A stretch of 5,430 nt of DNA, from positions 1 through 5,430 of the forward strand of contig DATCIR010000336.1 of NCBI GenBank assembly GCA_036507695.1, given 5' to 3'. The notes beneath the pieces are model-generated. The model was not told the DNA's origin. It worked only from the letters and a program-made list of their open reading frames with translations, and made no database searches. The translations under genes were made by a program, and so were the position numbers. Shown one piece after another: positions 1 to 5,414 of the stretch (positions are counted from its first letter, which is position 1; the number at the start of each line of letters is the position of its first letter). The stretch is from JAKEGK01 sp036507695 (GTDB taxonomy: Bacteria; Pseudomonadota; Gammaproteobacteria; SZUA-152).

Positions 1-159
1 GGACACCACCATGACCGGTTCCTTGCTTTCAATAATATCCAGAGCCATTCGTCCGTCCTGGGCGACACATACCGCGTAACCCGCCATTTGCAGGGTATCA
101 CTGAGCGCATCCCGCAAATCGATGTCATCTTCAACGACCAGGATCATTGGTTGATTCAT
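1..159 (-). CDS. fleR: FleR-type two-component response regulator, N-terminal 53 residues only
   Basis: Partial gene running off the left edge. Translation from the ATG at 159 begins MNQPMILVVEDDIDLRDALS and is open for 53 codons to base 1. It is the start of a CheY-like receiver domain: a hydrophobic beta strand (ILVV), the acidic pocket E10-D11-D12, helix 1, and a second strand ending VMVVS at residue 53. The phosphoacceptor aspartate is expected at residue 54, the first codon outside the window. A good Shine-Dalgarno (AGGGGA, 165-170) sits 5 nt before the ATG; a second in-frame ATG at 147 is less well placed. It follows fleS by 22 bp, so the two are almost certainly co-transcribed. In this gene order the family member is FleR/FlrC, a sigma54 (NtrC-class) activator of hook and basal-body genes. 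The AAA+ and DNA-binding domains are not visible, so the FleR name rests on context and on the receiver start. Confidence 0.87.
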   Translation of the reverse strand, partial: MNQPMILVVEDDIDLRDALSDTLQMAGYAVCVAQDGRMALDIIESKEPVMVVS

Positions 160-181
160 TGATTTCCCCTATTCATTCGCA

Positions 182-1339
182 TTATGTCAAAGTTGGCAGC
201 CGCAATATGAAACGGCAACCGTTGCTGTATTCAGAATCCAGCCAGACATCTCCCTGATGTGCCCGCGCCACCGCCTGCACCACCGCCAAACCAAGCCCCG
301 TCCCCTGCGCCTTGGTGGTAAAAAAAGGATCAAAAATTTTGTGATGAATATCCCGGGGTATGCCGCTGCCGTTATCCGTGACTACAACATCCACATTTCC
401 CGGCAAGCTGGATTGGATGCAGACCTGGACTGTTCCGCAACTACTGCTTACCGCGTGCAGCGCGTTATCCAACAAATTCTGCAAGGCGCTTAGCAATATG
501 GATTGATTACCGAGGACACGGACACCGGGGCAAACGTCTTCCAGGGTTAGTTGCACGTGATTAACCTGTGCCAGGACTTGCGCATCGGCTACCAGTTTTT
601 GCACCACGCCGGACAACGTGAAAGTATCACTGCTGCAATGACCTTCCTTGGAAAACACCAACATGTCGGTAACGAGACTTTCCAGGTGCCGGAGGTTGTT
701 AATCAGTTTTTCGGTTTGTTTCTTCTTGCGTTCCGGATCCAGGTTGGTATTTTTGAGTTGCGACGCGCTGAGCAAGGCGGTTGACAACGGTGTGCGGACC
801 TGATGCGCGAGGCTCGCCACCATTTCCCCCATGGAAATCAAGCGCTGGTGCTGATTGATGTATTGTTGCAAGCGGCGTGTCTCGGTAACATCGGCGATTA
901 ACAAAATCTGGCCCGGGTCATTTCCCAATGGGCAAGTGGAAATATTCACCAAGCGGCCGTCTTTCAAGGAAATTTCATGCCCATCATCCATGCGTGGCAT
1001 AAATGCGCGTTCCACGACTTCGCGCCACACGGCATCGCGCAATGCTTCCCCCAGCAGTTCCTCGGCGGCGGGATTGCAGTCCTGCACCCGCCCATCCGGC
1101 CCGAGCACCACGACACCGGCGGGCAAGGCTTGCAGCACGGAACTGAGTTTCTGGGCGATACGGTCACGCGCCGCGATTTCCTGGCGCTGTTTCTGCCGCA
1201 CGTCAATTAACTGCATTTGCAATTGCGCGATGCGGTCTTCGAGTTTGTTATAGTTTACTTCGAGGTCATCGGTTAACTGATCAAACGTCTCAAGAGTTTC
1301 GTCCAGCGTTTGGATCTGAAGTGAAAGCGGCACGCTCAT
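182..1339 (-). CDS. fleS: FleS/FlrB-type cytoplasmic PAS-containing sensor histidine kinase
   Basis: Sensor kinase of 385 residues that should phosphorylate the adjacent FleR. In order it shows a charged, probably coiled-coil N-terminus (about 8-65), a PAS-like domain (about 66-150, with LPAGVVVLGPDGRV), a HisKA dimerisation and phosphoacceptor region with SLAHQVRTPL (H179), and a HATPase_c domain. The ATPase domain has an N box (N288, N292), a G1 box DNGSGIP (322-328), an F box FDPFFTTK (336-343) and a G2 box GTGLGL (346-351). No signal peptide or transmembrane segment is evident, so it should act in the cytoplasm, as is typical of FleS. The residue after the phosphorylated histidine is Q180 instead of the usual E or D. 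I chose the ATG at 1339 because GGGAG (1351-1355) lies 11 nt upstream. A longer reading from TTG at 1360 (seven extra residues) has no ribosome-binding site. The stop is TAA, 22 bp before fleR. The name is well supported by order and domains. Confidence 0.93.
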   Translation of the reverse strand: MSVPLSLQIQTLDETLETFDQLTDDLEVNYNKLEDRIAQLQMQLIDVRQKQRQEIAARDRIAQKLSSVLQALPAGVVVLGPDGRVQDCNPAAEELLGEALRDAVWREVVERAFMPRMDDGHEISLKDGRLVNISTCPLGNDPGQILLIADVTETRRLQQYINQHQRLISMGEMVASLAHQVRTPLSTALLSASQLKNTNLDPERKKKQTEKLINNLRHLESLVTDMLVFSKEGHCSSDTFTLSGVVQKLVADAQVLAQVNHVQLTLEDVCPGVRVLGNQSILLSALQNLLDNALHAVSSSCGTVQVCIQSSLPGNVDVVVTDNGSGIPRDIHHKIFDPFFTTKAQGTGLGLAVVQAVARAHQGDVWLDSEYSNGCRFILRLPTLT

Positions 1340-1344
1340 TCGAT

Positions 1345-1437
1345 AACTTGCTCCCGTCAAGCCTGCGCGGCGGACACCGCCGCCGATGTTAGCGAACCAT
1401 GAGGTTCAACTATTTGTGTTCAATTAGGGAGCAAGTT
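1345..1437 (-). repeat. 11-bp perfect inverted repeat bracketing the fleS leader and covering its Shine-Dalgarno
   Basis: AACTTGCTCCC at 1345-1355 and GGGAGCAAGTT at 1427-1437 are exact reverse complements with a 71-bp gap. On the minus strand the fleS-proximal arm contains the fleS Shine-Dalgarno (GGGAG). The distal arm overlaps the -12 region of the sigma54 promoter. RNA that reads through from fleQ could pair the arms and hide the ribosome-binding site. RNA started at the sigma54 promoter (about 1419) lacks the distal arm. The repeat itself is certain; the regulatory meaning is inference. Confidence 0.6.
1367..1407 (-). promoter_or_regulatory. Two hairpins in the fleS 5' leader
   Basis: In minus-strand RNA a first hairpin pairs GAACC with GGTTC around the loop TCAT (1394-1407). 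A second, much stronger one pairs GCGGCGG with CCGCCGC around the loop TGT (1367-1383). The second ends about 11 nt before the fleS Shine-Dalgarno. No T-run follows, so this is not a classical intrinsic terminator. It may influence translation start or RNA stability, or serve as a partial pause site. Confidence 0.45.
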
Positions 1438-1445
1438 CTATGCCG
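1430..1445 (-). promoter_or_regulatory. Sigma54 (RpoN) promoter of fleSR
   Basis: On the minus strand the sequence is cGGCATAgaacTTGCt. It has the invariant GG (1444-1443) and GC (1432-1431) exactly 10 nt apart and a close match to the TGGCAC-N5-TTGC[A/T] consensus. The predicted transcript starts near 1419, leaving an 80-nt leader before the fleS ATG at 1339. Known biology fits: fleSR is driven by FleQ with RpoN in Pseudomonas, and FleQ is encoded immediately upstream. Confidence 0.82.
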
Positions 1446-1463
1446 AAGGCGGTAAGGCTTTTA

Positions 1464-1476
1464 GATCAACAGCTTA
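1464..1476 (+). promoter_or_regulatory. Candidate IHF site between FleQ box and sigma54 promoter
   Basis: GATCAACAGCTTA matches the IHF consensus WATCAANNNNTTR at 8 of 9 defined positions; only the first base (G for A/T) differs. It is centred near -51 relative to the predicted start, between the upstream activator-like site and the -24 element. This is where a bending protein is expected at enhancer-dependent promoters. The motif is short and degenerate, so position carries much of the weight. Confidence 0.45.
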
Positions 1477-1496
1477 CAAGCGATAGATGGTATCGG

Positions 1497-1510
1497 GTCA
1501 AATTTCTGAC
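1497..1510 (-). promoter_or_regulatory. FleQ-box-like palindrome upstream of fleSR
   Basis: The minus strand reads GTCAGAAATTTGAC, a GTCA-N6-TGAC palindrome. It matches 11 of 14 positions of the reported FleQ consensus GTCAATAAATTGAC, with both outer half-sites intact. It spans the fleQ stop codon and the next three sense codons, and is centred about 85 bp upstream of the predicted fleSR start. That is a usual distance for an enhancer-binding activator. It therefore probably lets FleQ activate fleSR. Confidence 0.6.
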
Positions 1511-2958
1511 AAAGACTCGGAACGGTGTAATCCGTATTTGCGTAACTTCTCCACCAGGGTCGTGCGCCGCATCTTCAAGCGCTTGGCGGCATGCGCGACA
1601 ACGCCACCGGCGTCATCCAAGGCCTGCTTGATGAGGGAGCATTCCAGGGAACTGATGTGTTCTTTCAGGTCAATCCCCTCCCGCGGCAAGCGTGCGCCTA
1701 ACGCTGTCTCCAGGGGCGCGAGATGATGATCAAACCCCGCGGCCTCCACGCCCGGCATGCGTGACGGCGCCGGCGCGGATGCCGAAGCCATACCAACGGA
1801 GCGGAATTTTTCCGGCAGGCCCTGCACGTCAACAACCCCATAGGGGTACATGATGACCAGGCGTTCCAGCAAATTTGACAGTTCCCGCACATTGCCGGGC
1901 CAGCGGTACTGACACAATGCCATAATCGCCGGCGGGGTAAAACGCACCGAGCCGCGCTTCTCGTGTTCCAGGCGCGCAATGAGTTCATTGATCAACAACG
2001 GAATGTCATCCATGCGTTCGCGCAGTGGCGGCATCTCGATGGGAAATACCTGTAAACGATAATAAAGGTCTTCGCGGAAAGACCCGTCCTTGATCATTTC
2101 TTCCAGATTGCGGTGAGTGGCCGCGACCACCCGCACATCCGCGGTGAGCACCTTGGTGCCACCGATGCGCTCGAAGGTCCGTTCCTGCAGCACACGCAGT
2201 AGCTTCACCTGCATGGTCATCGGCATATCGCCAATCTCGTCGAGAAACAAGGTGCCGCCTTCGGCCATCTCAAACCGACCCTGCCGCGCACTGATCGCGC
2301 CGGTAAACGCGCCTTTTTCATGGCCGAACAATTCGCTCTCCAGCAAATCACCGGGAATCGCGCCGCAATTGATGGGTACAAACGGCTTGTCGCGCCGCGA
2401 GGAGTGATAATGCAGGTTTCTGGCGACCACTTCCTTGCCGGTACCGGATTCGCCCAGAATCAATACCGTGGCGTCGGAATTAGCGACCTGTTCGATCAAC
2501 TGGCGCACCTGCCGGATACCACGGCTGTTACCCACCAGGCTGCGAAACAGATCCAGATTGAAACTTCCGCCTTTACGTTTGCTCCCGGCATGGAAGATTT
2601 GCGCGCGGTGCAGGGCGTCCGTTAACTCCACATAGGTCAATGGCACATTCACAACGGCAAAGGCTCTTTTTGTCAATTCCCGGTCGGATTGCCGCCCGAC
2701 TTCCTTGGTGAGCAGAAGAATGATGGGAATATCGGGATCGTGCTGTTTGATAAATTCAAAGGTGTCCAGTAAGCGTTGCGGATCGCCACATTGCCCCAGC
2801 AATACTGCGCCGTAACTTTGCTCAGCCAAACGCTCTTTTATACTTTCACAATTGGCGGTCTGCAGTTTTTCGTAACCGATAAACTCCAGTACTGCGCTTA
2901 TTCGTTGGGTTTGAATATGATCACTTTCAACAATCAGCAAAGCCGTTGGTTCGGGCAT
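1498..2958 (-). CDS. fleQ: FleQ/FlrA flagellar master regulator, sigma54 enhancer-binding protein
   Basis: Complete protein of 486 residues, close to the ~490 of Pseudomonas FleQ. Residues 1-125 are a degenerate receiver (FleQ domain): the usual phosphoacceptor aspartate is replaced (AVLLGQ, G55), so it is not expected to be phosphorylated. An AAA+ sigma54-interaction domain (about 138-375) has Walker A GESGTGKE (169-176), the sigma54-contact loop GAFTGA (216-221) and Walker B GGTLFLDEIG (D240-E241). An Ala/Pro-rich linker follows, then a Fis-type helix-turn-helix (about 448-476, with RRTTLVEKLRKYG). Features linked to cyclic-di-GMP binding in FleQ are kept: LFRSLVG (137-143), KEVVARN (175-181) and ExxxR (E325, R329). 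The start is secure: GGGGAG (2965-2970) lies 6 nt before the ATG. FleQ activates flagellar class II genes including fleSR, and in pseudomonads also controls exopolysaccharide genes in response to cyclic-di-GMP. Confidence 0.97.
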   Translation of the reverse strand: MPEPTALLIVESDHIQTQRISAVLEFIGYEKLQTANCESIKERLAEQSYGAVLLGQCGDPQRLLDTFEFIKQHDPDIPIILLLTKEVGRQSDRELTKRAFAVVNVPLTYVELTDALHRAQIFHAGSKRKGGSFNLDLFRSLVGNSRGIRQVRQLIEQVANSDATVLILGESGTGKEVVARNLHYHSSRRDKPFVPINCGAIPGDLLESELFGHEKGAFTGAISARQGRFEMAEGGTLFLDEIGDMPMTMQVKLLRVLQERTFERIGGTKVLTADVRVVAATHRNLEEMIKDGSFREDLYYRLQVFPIEMPPLRERMDDIPLLINELIARLEHEKRGSVRFTPPAIMALCQYRWPGNVRELSNLLERLVIMYPYGVVDVQGLPEKFRSVGMASASAPAPSRMPGVEAAGFDHHLAPLETALGARLPREGIDLKEHISSLECSLIKQALDDAGGVVAHAAKRLKMRRTTLVEKLRKYGLHRSESLSEI

Positions 2959-2983
2959 GCTTGGCTCCCCTTGGCACTTAAAG

Positions 2984-2994
2984 ACGTACTACGT
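2984..2994. promoter_or_regulatory. 11-bp palindrome in the fleQ leader
   Basis: ACGTA-C-TACGT is a perfect interrupted palindrome, about 33-43 bp downstream of the predicted fleQ transcription start and about 25 bp before the ATG. It could be an operator or a short hairpin close to the ribosome-binding site. I do not recognise the cognate regulator. Confidence 0.3.
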
Positions 2995-2997
2995 GTT

Positions 2998-3011
2998 GTA
3001 AATTTTATGAC
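2998..3011 (-). promoter_or_regulatory. FleQ-box-like site downstream of the fleQ promoter
   Basis: The minus strand reads GTCATAAAATTTAC, matching 11 of 14 positions of the FleQ consensus GTCAATAAATTGAC. It lies roughly at +17 to +30 from the predicted fleQ start, where bound protein would block transcription. That suggests negative autoregulation. The site is AT-rich and its right half is imperfect, so a chance match is possible. Confidence 0.4.
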
Positions 3012-3033
3012 GCGACTAATATAACCTCCTATG

Positions 3034-3062
3034 AGTAAAACACCTGAAATGCATTCTGTCAA
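3034..3062 (-). promoter_or_regulatory. Sigma70-type promoter of fleQ
   Basis: On the minus strand there is a perfect -35 TTGACA (3062-3057), a 17-bp spacer, and a -10 TTTACT (3039-3034) preceded by an extended TG motif. The predicted start is near 3027, giving a leader of about 69 nt. This fits a top-tier regulator expressed independently of sigma54. No convincing sigma54 promoter was seen upstream of fleQ. Confidence 0.6.
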
Positions 3063-3071
3063 AATTCTGTC
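3053..3071. repeat. Tandem 8-bp direct repeat overlapping the fleQ -35
   Basis: ATTCTGTC occurs at 3053-3060 and again at 3064-3071, a period of 11 bp. Both copies therefore face the same side of the helix. The first copy contains most of the -35 hexamer. The arrangement is typical of a dimeric or cooperative regulator site. The binding protein is unknown. Confidence 0.45.
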
Positions 3072-3493
3072 GCAAAAAAATTGTACCCAAGCCTTTAAGG
3101 CCATTTTGGCTGCGGCAGAACACTTAATTAGTGTACGAATTTGAAGTACTTAAAATAGTAAAGCGGCTGTTAATAAATTGTCGCCCGTCCCAATAAAGCG
3201 GCCGCATTTCCTGGGAAAATACCTGCACCGTATTGATGGTGATCGGATGAAAAAGAAGAAATCGACATATTCAGTGTTAATTGGATGGCGGACACTGCTG
3301 TGAAAAATTACTACACGGCGCATAGCGGCCTTAGCTGCTTGAATTACTCTCGAATAACAAAGCAGTGCTTTGCAACCATGAAGTCTTGCGATACGCCGCT
3401 CAGACAACCGTCAAAGGCGAGATCAAGGCGTGGAAGAAATCGGGAAATGGCGTCATACAATCAACGCCGATGGACTTAAATACCGCTAGCTTA
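3072..3493. other. Unassigned intergenic region between fleQ promoter and rimO
   Basis: About 420 bp with no gene I can support. It contains a palindrome GCCTT-T-AAGGC (3091-3101), an AT-rich stretch around 3120-3180, and a tiny open frame MKKKKSTYSVLIGWRTLL (3247-3303, plus strand) that stops after 18 codons. From 3335 the plus strand stays open in another frame to a TAA at 3521-3523. That frame has protein-like text (AWKKSGNGVIQSTP) but no convincing start and overlaps the 3' end of rimO. The stretch could be a decayed gene, or simply spacer. A weak hairpin (GGCGT/ACGCC, 3449-3468) lies about 26 bp past the rimO stop, without a T-run. Confidence 0.5.
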
Positions 3494-4819
3494 CTAAACC
3501 GACTTAACTACCTCAGCATATAAATCATGTTCGGTTGAGCCGGTTACCTTAACCCGCAGCCAATCGCCCGGCTTGACGCCGATATCTTCCTCGATGATGA
3601 CCAGGCCATCAACCTCGGGCGCATCATACCGGCTCCTGGCCAGAATCTCCTGATCATTCACTTCATCCACCAGTACCGTTAACTGTTGGCCGATCTTTTG
3701 TTGCAATTTGCCACGGCTGATGTGTTCCTGCACCTGCATGAACAAATCCAGGCGCTCCTGTTTGGTGTCTTCATCGACCGGATCCGGCAACGCATTAGAT
3801 CTGGCGCCTGCCACCGGTGAATACTTGAAACAGCCCACGCGATCCAGTTGCGCGGCTTCCAGAAACTCCAGCAATTCGTCAAACTCCCGCTCGGTTTCGC
3901 CGGGAAAGCCCACGATAAACGTACTGCGAATCGCAATCTCAGGACAGATATCGCGCCAGCGCGCCAGCCGCTCCAGTACATTTTCACTGCTGGCCGGCCG
4001 TTTCATGGCTTTTAATATGCTGGGGCTGGCGTGTTGAAATGGAATATCTAAGTACGGTAATAGCTTTCCTTGGGCCATCAAGGGAATCACCTCATCGACA
4101 TGCGGATACGGATACACGTAATGCAACCTGACCCAGGTGTCGAACTCGCTGAGCATGGACACCAGTTCCTGAAACCGTGTTTTCACCGGCCTTCCATTCC
4201 AGAATGTGGTTTTGTACTTGGTGTCCACGCCATACGCGCTGGTATCCTGGCTGATCACCAGGAGTTCTTTAACTCCCGCCGCCACCAGGTGGTGCGCGTC
4301 CTGCAAGACGTCGTTCACCGGACGGCTGACCAGGTCACCACGCAATGCCGGAATAATGCAAAAACTGCAACGATGATTGCAGCCTTCGGAAATTTTAAGA
4401 TAGGCGTAGTGCCGGGGTGTCAGTTTGATGCCTTGCGGCGGAATCAGGCTGGTGTAAGGATCATGCGCCGGCGGTAAATGCGCATGCACGGCGTCCATTA
4501 CTTCCTGCAGCGCATGCGGACCGGTGACCGCCAGTACGTTGGGATAAGTATTTTTTACAATATCGCCTTTGGCGCCCAAACAGCCGGTGACTATGACTTT
4601 GCCGTTTTGCCCCAGCGCGTCGCCGATGGTTTCCAGTGATTCATCAATTGCCGACTCAATAAAACCGCAGGTATTAATCACCACCAAATCCGCGTCGTCA
4701 TAAGTTGCGCTGATCGCATAACCCTCGGCGCGCAACTGCGTGATAATTTGTTCGGAATCAACCAGGGCTTTCGGACAACCGAGACTGACAAAGCCAACTT
4801 TGGGCTGCATATGCTTCAT
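3494..4819 (-). CDS. rimO: RimO, ribosomal protein S12 methylthiotransferase
   Basis: Complete radical-SAM enzyme of 441 residues, the same length as E. coli RimO. It adds a beta-methylthio group to a conserved aspartate of ribosomal protein S12 (Asp89 in E. coli), in the cytoplasm. The N-terminal UPF0004 domain has the three cysteines of the auxiliary [4Fe-4S] cluster (C15, C51, C80; VSLGCPKALVDSE, NTCGF, VTGCLGAKGD). The radical-SAM domain carries CNHRCSFC (C147, C151, C154) for the SAM-binding cluster. HYVYPYPH (233-240) and FIVGFPGETE (301-310) are typical of RimO. A TRAM domain (about 373-439) should bind S12. RimO, not the tRNA enzyme MiaB, is indicated by ISEGCNHRCSFCIIPALRGDLVSRP. The start could be the ATG at 4819 or at 4810. 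A weak GAGG lies 12 nt upstream of 4819. It is a housekeeping gene with no evident functional tie to the flagellar genes. Confidence 0.97.
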   Translation of the reverse strand: MKHMQPKVGFVSLGCPKALVDSEQIITQLRAEGYAISATYDDADLVVINTCGFIESAIDESLETIGDALGQNGKVIVTGCLGAKGDIVKNTYPNVLAVTGPHALQEVMDAVHAHLPPAHDPYTSLIPPQGIKLTPRHYAYLKISEGCNHRCSFCIIPALRGDLVSRPVNDVLQDAHHLVAAGVKELLVISQDTSAYGVDTKYKTTFWNGRPVKTRFQELVSMLSEFDTWVRLHYVYPYPHVDEVIPLMAQGKLLPYLDIPFQHASPSILKAMKRPASSENVLERLARWRDICPEIAIRSTFIVGFPGETEREFDELLEFLEAAQLDRVGCFKYSPVAGARSNALPDPVDEDTKQERLDLFMQVQEHISRGKLQQKIGQQLTVLVDEVNDQEILARSRYDAPEVDGLVIIEEDIGVKPGDWLRVKVTGSTEHDLYAEVVKSV

Positions 4820-4854
4820 AGATGAAGGGTACCTCGACGCAATGAAAGTGGGGC

Positions 4855-4884
4855 ATTTTACCGGTGTACGGGTAAGCTTGAGAA
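4855..4884 (-). promoter_or_regulatory. Candidate sigma70 promoter of rimO
   Basis: On the minus strand TTCTCA (4884-4879, 4 of 6 matches to TTGACA) is separated by 18 bp from TAAAAT (4860-4855, 5 of 6 matches to TATAAT). The predicted start is near 4848, leaving a leader of about 29 nt. The fit is moderate, and this is the best pair seen close to the gene. Confidence 0.4.
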
Positions 4885-5283
4885 TCGGTTAATAAGAACG
4901 GCCTGGCTAAAATAAGTTTCAGGAATGACTTCAATTCACCCGGCGCAAACGCGTTTTAAAACAATCAACCTTCGTTCTAGCCACCCGCACAAAGCACTGC
5001 ACCCGGGCGCCTGGTAAATCCGCCTTTGCCGCTGGCGAATAAACTGCGTTGCCCGGCAATTTTACCGATCAACCACCGGATTATTCTCAGTAAATACGCT
5101 TCGGCCGTTGCAACGATACTGGAAAAACCGCAAAAATGTGACCGCTTTGGTTTATTCTTCCTGATTATAACGGATACCCTCTATACAATGATTTGTTTTT
5201 TCCGGGAAATTTAAGCCTGAACCGGCTTTGCATTGTTCAAAATCAGTGCATTTTGTGATAAAAATGTCAGTACATCAAAAAAA
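4885..5283. other. Gene-free region upstream of rimO
   Basis: About 400 bp without a supported gene on either strand. Visible items are short palindromes GTTTTAAAAC (4953-4962) and TTGCC-C-GGCAA (5049-5059), and a small hairpin AAGCC/GGCTT near 5212-5227. Base composition becomes AT-rich from about 5145 to 5283, just before the distinct block at the right end. A 62-codon open frame from a TTG at 5026 lacks a ribosome-binding site and recognisable features. Confidence 0.5.
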
Positions 5284-5319
5284 CCTACTCTAGCCCGCAT
5301 TTCTCACCAGGATCGCGGG
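5284..5319. mobile_element. Possible terminal sequence of an insertion element
   Basis: Immediately after an A-run (5277-5283) the sequence changes to a block beginning CCTACTCTAG and continuing GCCCGCATTTCTCACCA. It then closes with GCGGG (5315-5319), which can pair with CCCGC at 5294-5298 around a 16-nt loop. The string recalls insertion-sequence ends, perhaps IS1380-type, but this rests on memory. No transposase and no second end are inside the window, so the element cannot be delimited. It could instead be the 5' flank of the structured RNA that follows. Confidence 0.3.
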
Positions 5320-5332
5320 AGCAGACGCAGGA

Positions 5333-5414
5333 TTCGTGTTCGTAGGCGCCGCTCTGGAGCGAAAGTCATAGCCGTAGCTATGGCTTGAGTGAAGAGCAAG
5401 CCTACGGACGCGAA
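5333..5414 (+). ncRNA. Rod-like structured RNA element, possibly the 5' part of a transposon-associated (HEARO/omega-RNA-like) RNA
   Basis: An 82-nt imperfect palindrome folds into three stacked stems. A 15-bp stem joins 5333-5347 to 5400-5414, a 5-bp stem joins 5351-5355 to 5393-5397, and a 10-bp stem joins 5363-5372 to 5377-5386 around the loop CGTA. Of these 30 pairs the three non-Watson-Crick ones (5337/5410, 5340/5407, 5366/5383) are all U-G on the plus strand and would be A-C on the minus strand. The fold therefore belongs to plus-strand RNA or single-stranded DNA. The larger internal loop opposes G5357-A5358 with G5391-A5392 and G5361-A5362 with G5387-A5388, two tandem G-A sets typical of folded RNAs. 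The sequence has an IscB-associated HEARO/omega-RNA look, but I cannot confirm that, and the downstream part lies outside the window. A palindromic intergenic repeat is the main alternative. Confidence 0.5.

Noticed and set aside
855..1253. 132-codon open frame on the plus strand
   Set aside because: Antisense to the coiled-coil and PAS region of fleS; Ser/Arg/Cys-rich shadow composition.
1360..1360. TTG start giving fleS seven extra residues
   Set aside because: No Shine-Dalgarno lies upstream, while the ATG at 1339 has GGGAG 11 nt before it.
1440..1631. Plus-strand frame starting at an ATG after GGGAGCAAGTTCT
   Set aside because: The apparent ribosome-binding site is the inverted-repeat arm and sigma54 -12 region on the other strand, and the frame runs antisense into the end of fleQ.
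2955..2968. GG-N10-GC spacing on the minus strand across the fleQ ribosome-binding site, sigma54-like
   Set aside because: It lacks the TGGCAC and TTGC context and would start transcription inside fleQ. Chance match.
3025..3030. Perfect AGGAGG Shine-Dalgarno on the minus strand near the fleQ start of transcription
   Set aside because: No ATG, GTG or TTG follows within a usable distance, and the reading frames close quickly, so no leader peptide is supported.
3150..3407. 85-codon open frame on the minus strand in the fleQ-rimO gap
   Set aside because: Composition (clusters of Arg, Cys and Phe) is unlike a folded protein and no ribosome-binding site was seen.
3449..3468. Hairpin GGCGT/ACGCC downstream of rimO as a terminator
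   Set aside because: Only 5 bp with a 10-nt loop and no T-run, too weak to call.
4070..4477. 135-codon open frame on the plus strand
   Set aside because: Entirely antisense to the conserved catalytic part of rimO, with no family features.
5026..5214. 62-codon open frame on the plus strand upstream of the structured RNA
   Set aside because: TTG start with no ribosome-binding site and no recognisable domain.
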